DNA of 64,000 bases from an uncultured Bacteroidales bacterium. Its GTDB lineage: Bacteria > Bacteroidota > Bacteroidia > Bacteroidales > FEN-979. Positions 44,047 to 53,700 of the stretch are shown in pieces. Made by a program: the position numbers and the translations under genes. Location: contig CAIMWF010000103.1 of assembly GCA_903845055.1 (NCBI GenBank), positions 1 to 64,000 on the forward strand, written 5' to 3'. Every line of letters starts with the position of its first letter. Within the stretch, counting starts at the first letter, position 1. A model generated the notes under the pieces. The model searched no databases, was not told the origin of the DNA, and saw only the letters and a program-made list of their open reading frames with translations.

Positions 44047-45639
44047 ATGTTTAACCCATTCAAACCATTGAAATACAGACATATTCTATTTATAACCCTT
44101 TTCATGATGGGAACATTCTTTGATTTCGGCCATGGGGCAGCGGCGCAGGACAAACCGGGAAAGGGTGACAGGAAACCCTCGGCCGCAGGGCATTTTTACC
44201 CGGGCAGCCAGGCAGAATTGAGCCGAACCCTTGCCGGGCTGTTTTCCGCTGCTACGCCCTGTAAATCGCGCCATGTGCTGGCCGTGGTGGCACCGCATGC
44301 CGGGTTTGTCTATTCGGGCATTGTTGCCGCCAGCAGTTACAACCAACTTGATCCCGGAAAAGAATACGACAACGTTTTCGTGATTGGATCGAGCCATTAT
44401 GTTGCCTTCGACGGTGCTTCGGTCTATGACCGGGGAGATTATGTTACGCCGCTCGGGAAGGTCCCCGTGAACAAGGAAATAGCGGCAAAACTGATGGCCC
44501 CCGGCCGTTTGTTTTCCTTTCACGCCGAAGCCGACAGCAACGAACACTGCATCGAGGTGCAGGTCCCGTTCCTGCAATATCACCTGAAAAAGGGGTTCAG
44601 GCTGGTACCCATTGTCATAGCCACGCAATCAGAAGCCACCTGCCGGTCGGTTGCTGAAGCCCTGAAACCTTTCGTCAACGAACGCAACCTGTTTGTTTTC
44701 AGCACCGATTTTTCTCATTATCCATCCTGGGCCGATGCGAAGGTCACCGACAAGGCCACCTGCGATGCAATCGTGGCAGGGAGTCCCGGCAAACTGGTTA
44801 AATTCCTCGATTCTTATAAGACCAGCCGGATCCCCAACCTGGCCACCAACCTTTGCGGCTGGACCTCCATCCTGACCATGCTGTACATGTTCAGGGACGA
44901 CCCGGCGATAAAGATCACACCGGTGAAGTATATGAACTCGGGAGACTCAGAAAATGGTGACAAACAGCAGGTGGTGGGTTACTGGTCGCTCGTGGTTACC
45001 GGTCCGGAACCACAGGAGACCGGTTCAGCAGTCCTGCATGATCCGGCCGGGGCAGGTCATGGTACAGGGACCTTTGATTTCAGCCCGTCGGATAAGATCC
45101 TGATGTTGAAGATTGCACGAAAAACCATCATAAAGTATGTTGGCGAGCGAAGGGTATATGAACCCGACTTTCCCATCCCCGATGGCTTGAAAATTCATGC
45201 AGGAGTCTTTGTGACCCTGAAAAAACACGGCGAACTCCGCGGCTGCATAGGCCGGTTCACAGCCGACCTGCCGCTATACAGGCTGATCTCCGAAATGGCA
45301 ATCGCTTCGGCTACCGAAGACAGCCGCTTTGACACGGTAAAGCTAAAGGAACTCGGGAGCCTGGAGATCGAGATCTCGGTATTGTCGCCGCTAAAGAAAA
45401 TCCAGTCCCCGGGGGAGATTGTTCCGGGCCGGCATGGCATCTATATTAAAAAGGGAAACCGTTCGGGAACATTTTTGCCCCAGGTCGCCATGGAGACCGG
45501 TTGGAACCGTGAGGAATTCCTGGGACATTGCGCACGCGACAAGGCAGGTATCGGCTGGGATGGATGGAAGGATGCCGAAATTTACACCTATGAAGCCTGT
45601 GTTTTTTCCGAAGATGAGTTTAACGGCAGCAAAGATTGA
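44047..45639 (+). CDS. MEMO-AMMECR1 fusion protein of the AmmeMemoRadiSam system, exported
   Basis: A 530-residue two-domain protein. An N-terminal signal or anchor (HILFITLFMMGTFFDFGHG, about 12-30) precedes the MEMO domain (about 42-320). Its putative metal motifs are APHAGFVYSG (H84), GSSHY (H117), NEHCIEVQVPF, STDFSHYPSW and the cysteine in NLCGWTSIL. The AMMECR1 domain (about 340-525) has the hallmark LRGCIGRF and EIEISVLSPL. Domains A and B of AmmeMemoRadiSam are normally separate genes or fused as here; function is unknown. The export signal is notable because the divergent radical SAM partner has none. The start is ATG 44047, not the preceding TTG. The 3' end overlaps AddB by 20 bases. 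Confidence 0.9.
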   Translation: MFNPFKPLKYRHILFITLFMMGTFFDFGHGAAAQDKPGKGDRKPSAAGHFYPGSQAELSRTLAGLFSAATPCKSRHVLAVVAPHAGFVYSGIVAASSYNQLDPGKEYDNVFVIGSSHYVAFDGASVYDRGDYVTPLGKVPVNKEIAAKLMAPGRLFSFHAEADSNEHCIEVQVPFLQYHLKKGFRLVPIVIATQSEATCRSVAEALKPFVNERNLFVFSTDFSHYPSWADAKVTDKATCDAIVAGSPGKLVKFLDSYKTSRIPNLATNLCGWTSILTMLYMFRDDPAIKITPVKYMNSGDSENGDKQQVVGYWSLVVTGPEPQETGSAVLHDPAGAGHGTGTFDFSPSDKILMLKIARKTIIKYVGERRVYEPDFPIPDGLKIHAGVFVTLKKHGELRGCIGRFTADLPLYRLISEMAIASATEDSRFDTVKLKELGSLEIEISVLSPLKKIQSPGEIVPGRHGIYIKKGNRSGTFLPQVAMETGWNREEFLGHCARDKAGIGWDGWKDAEIYTYEACVFSEDEFNGSKD

Positions 45640-48535
45640 TGTAGGGACAGCGTTCGCAGAGGTCAGGGTTATCGGTCTGATCAAATGGTATTTCAGCATC
45701 ATAGATCTCACCAAGGATATGCTCCATGACTTTTTCAAACAGGGCAAGGGTTCCGCGATCCAGGATGGTTGAAAATTTCCCGGGTTCGGGAGCGGGAACC
45801 GCCACAGCCATGAAGCCTGTTTTTATTTTCTTGAGCGATATGATCCCGGCGCTGCAGGTGATGGCATCCTTAAACCGCCTGTTGAGCAGGTATCCATATA
45901 GCAGGAGCTGGAACGCGATGTTCAGGTCGGGATTCCCGGCAAGTTCGCCCCAGTCCCTCACCTTAACCTGCTTGGGTTCGGTAACGCCGGTTTTATAGTC
46001 GATGATCTTCCATCCCCGGTCTGACTGGTCGACCCGGTCGAGAAAACCCTTGATTTTAACATCCAGGATTTTATCCCCAAAAGGAACCTGGACAATCGTA
46101 TCCAGGTATTGTTCCAGGAATGCGATGGAGACTGGTTTACCGGGCTGTTCCGGATCCCTGAACTGTTCCGCTTCGGCCTTAAGAAAACGCCTGACCATCA
46201 GCTTCGCCACATTGACAAACAACAGGTTTTTCCCATAGGCGGTGTCGGATCCCTTGAACTTTTTCTCAAAGGCAAGATCAACGGCATCATCCGACCTCTT
46301 TTCCATCTCGTGGATGAAGTCGGCAGTGATCACGCAGTTCAGGCAGGGTTTGAAAAGGCTGAACAACGCTTCATGCACCGCGCTTCCGAGGATGGCCGGG
46401 TCGATGGTATCCTCCAGGTCGTCGGGTTCTTTGATCCCGGCAATTTCGGAAAAGTAAAATTTCAGCGGGCAGTTCCTGTATAGATTCAGCGCGGTGGCCG
46501 AAAAACCTTTTGCCGCCTTTGCCTCCAGCGCTTCCGCTGTTTGTCCTGTTTTCGGTATCCTGATCGCGGCAACAGGTTCCCGCTTCCCCGGCGGGGTGGC
46601 CAGGACCCGCTCGGTAATCACAATTTTCGGGTTATATACCGGGAGTTCGCTGGCAATCTGGCGCAGGTAGCGGCTGCGGTCGCCCCCACCCAACTGGTCG
46701 GGTTCGGTGTTGAACAGGATCCATACCTGCTTTGCCCGCTGGATCAAACGATAAAAATGGTAGGCGTACACTGCATCCTTGTGACGATAGGTCGGCAGGC
46801 CAAAACTTCTTTTCAGGTCGAAGGGGATGAAGGAGGTGTTGATTTTGCCGCTGGGCAGCATGTCCTCGTTGCATGAAAGGATGATAAGGTTCTCAAAATC
46901 GAGGGTCCTGGTCTCAAGCATGCCCATCAGCTGCACGCCCCGGAGCGGTTCCCCGTAAAAGGGCAGGCTGGTCGGGGTGATCACCTGCTGGTACAACTGG
47001 TAAAAGGCGGGCAGTTTCAAATCAAACGAAAAGGTTTCAAGCAGGTTTCCCAGCTGGAAAATGATCCCGGAAAAGGCAAACAGGTATTCAATTTCCAGCT
47101 TTCCGGGCATGGATGACGCTGGATCAGATTCAAAGGATTTGCCGGCGGAGGGATATGTACTGAAACTTTCCTTCAGGTTTTCAATGATTCCCTTGAAGCA
47201 CGACACCGCGTCGGCCGGCGTTTCCCAGGGTGCAAAAATGCCGGCAAGGAATAAGAGACCCGGGGCGAACAGTCCTGTTTTCCCCGATGAAAGGTCGTCG
47301 AACCCGATGAAGATCCGGTGACCGGTACGGATGGCTTCGATGGTGTCCTCGAAAACAAACCGGTTGCCATGCATCAGGCGCGTGGCCATCCGCCTGACAT
47401 AGGGGTGCTGCAACACTTTGAGAATATCACGGTAATAGTATTTGCGGATGCCTTTCGAGGCGAGGTAGGTAAATTGTGCCGTGTGGAGATGCAGCTGAAA
47501 GATGGTCTCCGCCAGCCCGGCCAGGGGGGTTTGTTTCAAAGGCAGTCCGGCCGTAATGTTCAGGGATTCGATTTCATCGGGAACAGCATTCAGCAAAGGG
47601 ATCAGTAAACCCTCGTCGGGCAGGACCACGGCGGTTTTTTCATTTGCAAGTCCCTGCAACGCGAGGCTCTTCAGCAGGTTCCCGCAGTATTTGACCTGTC
47701 CTACCGGGTCGGGCGAACCGATGATCTCGATCCGTTTTTCACCGGTGGCAAAGTCGTCGGATATCCATTGGTGATCCTTTTCAGGAAGCCGCCTGAACCA
47801 GTCGCGCAGGAAATCACCGGCCTCCTGTTGCCGGTTGTCCAGGTAATAATGATCGGCATCCCACAGCAGGGTTGCCATGCCCCCGGTTCGCAGGGTTTCG
47901 ATGATCTTCTCTTCTGCACGGGTGAGTGCGTTGAAACCTGCAAAGAGGATATGTCTCCAGGGCAGTTTTTTCAGGGAGGCTTCGATACGGTCGGCAGCAT
48001 AGCGGAAGCTGAGACCCTGGTAAGCCTGCTGCTTTGCCAGGAGTCTCCCGGTAAGCCTCGTATAATATTCAAACAGCGACTGGTAAAAAGCGAGGTATTT
48101 TGCCTCGAAATCGGTGAGCGGCTGGTTATCAAGGTTCCACAAACTGATGGCCCGTGCTTCGGTGAGGGTGGCAAACAATTCACGGGCATCGGCCATGTAC
48201 CGGTCTATTTCATTGAAATCGGCAAGGATCTGGGGGCCCCAGCGCAGGAATTCCTCGAAGGATTGCGCTTTTTTTTCCTCAATTTCGCAATGCACGCCAA
48301 AAAGTTCAAACAACAGGTCCAGGTTGTCAACCTCCTGCAACCCGCTGATCTCGCTGATAAAGTCCTCGACCGAAAAAATTTCCGGTGCCCAGGTGACCCT
48401 GCCGGCCTCTTCAGCCAGGTACTTCCTGAGGAACAACCCGCCACGGCGGTTCGGCAGAACGATGCAAAGGCTTCCCAGGTCATCCCCGAAATGTTCAACC
48501 GCGTACCGGGCCGTCTGTTTTAAAAATGGGACCAT
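45620..48535 (-). CDS. addB: AddB-like PD-(D/E)XK nuclease/helicase subunit
   Basis: A 971-residue partner of AddA in double-strand-break processing. The N-terminal part is an inactive-helicase-like region (IVLPNRRGGLFLRKYL near 24-40; no classical Walker A). The C-terminal RecB-type nuclease has GSAVHEALF, DVKIKGFLDRVDQ and IIDYKTG. An iron-sulfur cluster is likely formed by the cysteine in YRNCPLKFYF and the last cysteines CERCPYINLCC. It lies at the end of the AddA / AmgK-RapZ / MurU / AddB gene group, 40 bases after the MurU-like gene. Confidence 0.85.
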   Translation of the reverse strand: MVPFLKQTARYAVEHFGDDLGSLCIVLPNRRGGLFLRKYLAEEAGRVTWAPEIFSVEDFISEISGLQEVDNLDLLFELFGVHCEIEEKKAQSFEEFLRWGPQILADFNEIDRYMADARELFATLTEARAISLWNLDNQPLTDFEAKYLAFYQSLFEYYTRLTGRLLAKQQAYQGLSFRYAADRIEASLKKLPWRHILFAGFNALTRAEEKIIETLRTGGMATLLWDADHYYLDNRQQEAGDFLRDWFRRLPEKDHQWISDDFATGEKRIEIIGSPDPVGQVKYCGNLLKSLALQGLANEKTAVVLPDEGLLIPLLNAVPDEIESLNITAGLPLKQTPLAGLAETIFQLHLHTAQFTYLASKGIRKYYYRDILKVLQHPYVRRMATRLMHGNRFVFEDTIEAIRTGHRIFIGFDDLSSGKTGLFAPGLLFLAGIFAPWETPADAVSCFKGIIENLKESFSTYPSAGKSFESDPASSMPGKLEIEYLFAFSGIIFQLGNLLETFSFDLKLPAFYQLYQQVITPTSLPFYGEPLRGVQLMGMLETRTLDFENLIILSCNEDMLPSGKINTSFIPFDLKRSFGLPTYRHKDAVYAYHFYRLIQRAKQVWILFNTEPDQLGGGDRSRYLRQIASELPVYNPKIVITERVLATPPGKREPVAAIRIPKTGQTAEALEAKAAKGFSATALNLYRNCPLKFYFSEIAGIKEPDDLEDTIDPAILGSAVHEALFSLFKPCLNCVITADFIHEMEKRSDDAVDLAFEKKFKGSDTAYGKNLLFVNVAKLMVRRFLKAEAEQFRDPEQPGKPVSIAFLEQYLDTIVQVPFGDKILDVKIKGFLDRVDQSDRGWKIIDYKTGVTEPKQVKVRDWGELAGNPDLNIAFQLLLYGYLLNRRFKDAITCSAGIISLKKIKTGFMAVAVPAPEPGKFSTILDRGTLALFEKVMEHILGEIYDAEIPFDQTDNPDLCERCPYINLCCR

Positions 48536-48575
48536 GAATGATCTCCCTGTGTGTTAGAAGTGGTTAGTAATATTT

Positions 48576-49259
48576 TCATGCTTTTCCGACATCTTCCCAA
48601 ACCAGCCCCTGGTCGGCGTAGCCCATGATCCGGTGCTGCCCGGCCAGGCGAAGATACAGGGATGTAAGCGAAAACCGGCCCTCTTCAGTGATCAGGGGAA
48701 AGATGTCGGGGCTGATCACCTGGATCCCGCTGAAAGCCATCGGCTTCATTCGCCCCTCATCCCGTGCAAGGGTGCGCTCGCCGGTTTTGCGGTTTTCCCA
48801 GCCGCACAGCTGCATCTCATGGTTGAATAAAAAATACCGTGCGGTATTTCTTTCTTTCACGGCGAGGGTCGCAATCGCCCTGCTGCCATGATGGGCGTCC
48901 GCCATCCTGCGAAGGTCAAGATCGGAAAGTATATCAACGTTGCGGACGATCGCGGCATCACAGTTATTAAAAAACCAGCCGGCCTGTTTTAGTCCACCGC
49001 CCGTCTCCAGCAGCGCACCTGTCTCGTCGGAAATTGCGATCTCCAACCCGAAATTGTCATGTTTTTCAAGGAACCATGTGATCTGCGAAGCAAAATGGTG
49101 AACATTGACGATCACCTCCGTGATCCCTGCCGTTTTCAGGTGCAGGATGGCATGCTCCAGTAACGTCCGGCCCTCCGCCACGAACAGTGCCTTGGGATGG
49201 AAATCGGTAAAGGGTTTCAGACGCGTTCCCAGGCCGGCCGCGAGGATCATGGCTTTCAT
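48576..49259 (-). CDS. MurU-like sugar-1-phosphate nucleotidyltransferase
   Basis: A 227-residue nucleotidyltransferase with the signature MILAAGLGTRLKPFT (from residue 4), the metal/base motif ETGGGLKQAGWFF, VRNVDILSD (catalytic Asp) and WEDVGKA at the end. It resembles MurU, which makes UDP-MurNAc from MurNAc-1-phosphate in peptidoglycan recycling. The next gene upstream encodes an AmgK-like kinase, as in the known AmgK-MurU pair. The start is set at 49259, where ATG overlaps the kinase stop (ATGA). A glucose-1-phosphate thymidylyl- or uridylyl-transferase role is the alternative. Confidence 0.82.
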   Translation of the reverse strand: MKAMILAAGLGTRLKPFTDFHPKALFVAEGRTLLEHAILHLKTAGITEVIVNVHHFASQITWFLEKHDNFGLEIAISDETGALLETGGGLKQAGWFFNNCDAAIVRNVDILSDLDLRRMADAHHGSRAIATLAVKERNTARYFLFNHEMQLCGWENRKTGERTLARDEGRMKPMAFSGIQVISPDIFPLITEEGRFSLTSLYLRLAGQHRIMGYADQGLVWEDVGKA

Positions 49260-50704
49260 AAAAAGCGGTTTTGTTCCCATTTTTCCAGTTCAACATGCCT
49301 GGTCTCCACAGTTACTGGGAATTGAGACCTTATCGACTTTGCCAGCATCTCGGTACAGTAGACCGACCGGTGCTGACCCCCGGTACAGCCGAACGACACC
49401 TGCAGGTGTTCAAATCCCCGCTGCATGTATGTTTTGACACTTTCACCCACCAGGGCCCCCGCATGTTTCAGGAACAGACCGACGGCCGGCTCCTTTTCCA
49501 GGAACCCGATCACGGGCTGGTCTTTTCCTGTCAGTTCATGGTATTCAGCATATCTCCCGGGGTTTGGCAGGGCGCGGCAATCGAACATAAACCCGCCGCC
49601 ATGGCCGCTCTCGTCGCAGGGAAGAGGCTGCTTGTATGAAAAACTCAGGATGGTCACCAATAGCGGGGATTTTTCAGACGGATGTTCGTAAAAATCCGGT
49701 TTCGCGATCATTGAATCAATCACCCCCATCAGTGTCTCAAGACCAAACCCGATCAGTTCGTTTTCACGCAGGTAACGCAGGTTGCGCAGGGCAAAGGGGA
49801 TGCTCAGCAAAAAATGGGACTTGTTCTCATAATATCCCCTGAAACCATAGGCCCCCAGGGCCTGGAGTATCCTGATCAGGACGAACCCGTTAAAAACGTT
49901 GAGAAACCTCTCACGGTCCACAGGACAGACCTCTTCAAGCTTATCCAGGTAATATTGGAGCAATTCCCGGCGCACCTCCTGCGGCATGTCGGCTTTGGCG
50001 TCCACCAGGAGCGAAGCGACATCGTATTGCAATGCGCCCCTCCTTCCTCCCTGGTAATCAATAAACCATGGCTCACCGTCCCTGATCATGATGTTGCGGG
50101 ACTGGAAATCGCGGTACATGAAAAAATCATGGTCCCCATCCGTCAGCAGGTCGCAGAATGCCGAGAAATCATTTTCCAGCGCCTGTTCATCGAAGGGGAT
50201 CTTTGCCAGCTTGAGAAAATAGTATTTGAAATAGTTGAGATCCCACATCATCGACTGCCGGTCGAAGGCTGCCCGTGGATAACACATTGAATAATCAATA
50301 TTTTTCCCCGATTTCTTCTGGAAGACCGGTAGCCAGGCAAGCACCTTCCTGTAGAGGGCAACGATGGTTTCCGGGAAGGGGTCCTCCCTGGTACGTATTT
50401 CGGAAAGAAGCTGGTACAGTGTGGTATCGCCAAGGTCATCCAACAGGTATATGCCGTTATTACTATCCGATGCAAGTATTGACGGGACGGGGAGACCATC
50501 CTCCTTAAACTGGCCGGTAAAGGAAATGAATGCCCTGTTTTCAGCAATATCCTCATTGTGAGCGCCAATCAACGTCACCCCTGCTCCATGCATCCTGTAA
50601 TAGGTCCTGTTTGAGCCCGATCCGGCCAGCCTGGTGACCGAAACCGGCTGCTGTCCGCACCATTCCCTGAATAATTCAGAAAGCATTTGTTCCACATTCT
50701 TCAT
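49256..50704 (-). CDS. Fused aminoglycoside-phosphotransferase-like kinase and RapZ C-terminal domain
   Basis: A 482-residue two-domain protein. The N-terminal kinase domain (about 1-330) has the AmgK/APH catalytic loop YRDFQSRNIM (D199, N204) and the metal aspartate in IDYQGG (D216). The C-terminal part (about 348-477) is the RapZ domain without the RapZ P-loop half, with FDCRALPNPGRY and the phosphate-binding FGCTGGQHRSVY (439-450). AmgK phosphorylates MurNAc/GlcNAc at C1; RapZ domains bind glucosamine-6-phosphate in Enterobacteria. Sugar-phosphate feedback on the kinase is inferred. ATG 50704 is favoured over TTG 50725. Confidence 0.85.
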   Translation of the reverse strand: MKNVEQMLSELFREWCGQQPVSVTRLAGSGSNRTYYRMHGAGVTLIGAHNEDIAENRAFISFTGQFKEDGLPVPSILASDSNNGIYLLDDLGDTTLYQLLSEIRTREDPFPETIVALYRKVLAWLPVFQKKSGKNIDYSMCYPRAAFDRQSMMWDLNYFKYYFLKLAKIPFDEQALENDFSAFCDLLTDGDHDFFMYRDFQSRNIMIRDGEPWFIDYQGGRRGALQYDVASLLVDAKADMPQEVRRELLQYYLDKLEEVCPVDRERFLNVFNGFVLIRILQALGAYGFRGYYENKSHFLLSIPFALRNLRYLRENELIGFGLETLMGVIDSMIAKPDFYEHPSEKSPLLVTILSFSYKQPLPCDESGHGGGFMFDCRALPNPGRYAEYHELTGKDQPVIGFLEKEPAVGLFLKHAGALVGESVKTYMQRGFEHLQVSFGCTGGQHRSVYCTEMLAKSIRSQFPVTVETRHVELEKWEQNRFL

Positions 50705-50763
50705 ATCTGCGCTTGTCTTTGTCAATCATTCGAAAATAATACTGTTCTCTTATAAATGAAGGT

Positions 50764-53700
50764 CTAAACCTCGGCAACCTTAATCTCCGGATCAAGATAC
50801 ACCAGTATTTTCCTGATGTTTGCATACCCCATTTCGCCGATATAGCCGGCATAACGGGTGAGCTGATCAGCATGTTCCGGTCGGGGCGCACCGCTTTTGT
50901 AATCCACGATGGTAACAAGGTCACCGTCGAAAATAACCCGGTCGGGACGATAAAACGCCCCTTCGTGCAGCAGGATCTCCGCTTCGGTTTTCACCGTCAC
51001 CTGTTCGCTGAAATACCGCTCCAGCCGCGCATCGCCGACAACTGACCGGAGGATTTGCTCAACATGTTCCCTGTCGGCATTCGCGATCAGCCCGGTCCGG
51101 CATGCCCTGCCAACCGCCGGCTCAATGTCGCTGGCGTTCCGAACCCACGACAATACCGTGTGAATCCTGTTCCCCCATTGGTGCCGTGTTGCCGGTTCTT
51201 CCGGGTCCCAGGCCAGGGGAGCCCGCAATTTGATCCTGATCTTCTTTCTCCAGTCACTGTTTACTAAACAGTTAAGTTCGACAACATCAAGTTTCGCTTG
51301 ATCTGTTTTCGGAACATGTTCCATTTGTAATCCGAACCGGTAACAGTTCCTGCCCTCTTCCCACAGGTTCTCTGTTTTCAAAAAATAATCAAAGAAAGCG
51401 GGCCACGAATCGGGCACCTCCTTTTCTGCTGAAGGTGATTTTGACAGGATGTACAGTCGTTCTTCCGGTCGCGTCATGGCCACATAAAGAAGGTTTACGA
51501 GGTCGAGCATCGACTTCTGCTGTTCATCGGTAAACATATCCTTATAAACCGTTGCCTCCATCTCCTTGTCGGTACGAAGGATGGCGGTATCAAGACCCGG
51601 GACCACCGACTTTTCCAGGTCGACCCAGAGGTAGGTCCGGGTGTTCTTCCTTGTGTCGAGCGCATAGGGAAGGATGACCAACGGGAATTGCAAACCTTTG
51701 GCTTTGTGTATGGTCATAACACGCACTGCATCTATTCCTTCAGGTACGATGATCGAAACCTTTTCCCTGTTTTTCTCCCACCACTCCAGGAAGCCCTCCG
51801 TTCCTGCGGATATTTTGACTGCGTATTTCAGCACGGCATCCAGGAAGAACTGAAGGTAAGCGTCGGGGCCTGTGTTGAGTTCGAATCTCCGGACCAGGGC
51901 TTCACAAAGATCGTAGACCGGCAACGGGGAAAATTCCTCCTGGTCAAGTTCTTTGTGGAAGTTATGAACCGGGTAATCCTTAAGAAACTGCTCTATTTCA
52001 GCAATAACGATATCGTTCTTCGGCTCAAACAGGTATTTCATGCAGGCGATGATGAACCTCACCTTCGTTGAATTGGTGACCAGCAGCGATTCGGCCGAAA
52101 GCACGCCGATGCCGTTTTCAAGAAGGAACCGCGCAATCCGGCTTGCGTTGCGGTTGCTGCGGCAGAGGATCGCCATGTCGTTCAGCCTGTACCCGTCCTT
52201 CACAGCCTCACCTGTGATCTCAAAAAGGCGTTTGAGGGTTGCATCCTCCCCGTCGGTTCCGGCATCTTCCTTTCCAAAATATTCAAGGCTGATGAATCCT
52301 CCCCTCTTTTCAGGGTCATAAATCTGCTCCAGTCCATCGTAGATCCGCTCCTTGCCGTCGTTCAATACCTTACCGGCAATGATCCGGAAAAAGCGGTTGT
52401 TAAAATCCACGATTTCAGCCCTGGAACGGTAGTTCCGGTCGAGATTCACCCCGTTGAAATGCCTTTGCAGGGACTCCTCGCGTTGTTTAAGCACAGGATT
52501 CCCGCTGCTCCCGGGGACTTCGGGCAAGGTGGTGAACTGTTCCACATCCCCGCCGCGCCACCGGTATATCGCCTGTTTCCCGTCGCCGACCACCAGGTTG
52601 AAATAGCCACCTGCCAGTGCATTCTCGACCAGCGGGATATAGTTCATCCACTGCAGTGCCGACGTATCCTGGAACTCGTCGATAAACAGGTGCCTGTACT
52701 TTTCTCCAAGCCTTTCGTAGATGAACGGAACCGGCTCATTCAGTACGATCCCCGCAATCCGGGCATTGAATTCCGAGATATGGACGAGGTTATTCTGTCG
52801 TTTGAAATTGTCCAGTACCTGCCCGATCTCATTCAGCACCGCGAGCGGGTAAATGGTTTTGGCCAGCAGTTTTCGCAGCATGTAACCCGACATGCCTGAA
52901 TCACAGGCATTCCTGACCTTTTCAAAAGTGTCAAGCAGGATGGGTTTGATGGCATCGATGCACGCTTTGGCTTCGGGCGTTGCCTTTGCCGAGAACCATT
53001 TATCCTCTTCAATGGTGGTGACGACATAAGCGTTTGGTTCAAGTTTGTCCATTCTCCCCGCAGCAAGGTTGTGGAAATATTTCCCGATCCCTTTATCACC
53101 CCGGTAAAAGGCATTCGGAGGGATCGCCGACCGTTGGATGGAGGCGGTTGCCTCCTGCCCCAGTTCTCGGATCCCTTTTTCGAACTGCCCGATGGTGGCA
53201 TACAGGCCGGCGGAAATTTTCCTGAAGTTCTCAATGGTGATGTGCCTGATTGTCGGAATATTGCGCTGCCCTTCCTCATCCAGCAGTATCTTTGCAAACC
53301 CTGAGAGGATGGTATCGATGTTCCAGCCCTTGTCCTCATCCATGCGGGTTTCGAGGAAATTCACCAGGAGCCCGGTAAGTTCCAGGTCGTCGCCCACACG
53401 GTCGAGCAGCAGGTCCACCGCGGTGGAAAGCAATTCATCGTTGTCGAGTTCTACGTTGAAATTAACCGGCAACCCGAAATCATGGGCAAAGGTCCTGATC
53501 AGCTTATGGGAAAAACTATCGATGGTCCCGATCGCGAAATCGGCATAATTGTGCAGGATCATTTCGAGCGCCCTGCCAGCCGACAGCTTGATCTCCGTTT
53601 CTGCCATGCCGGTTTCGGCTGCGAGCATGGGCAGCAGGGTTCCTGTCACCCCCCGGTCGGCTGAAAGATTTCCTTTCGCCAGCTCTTCAAGCGATTTCAG

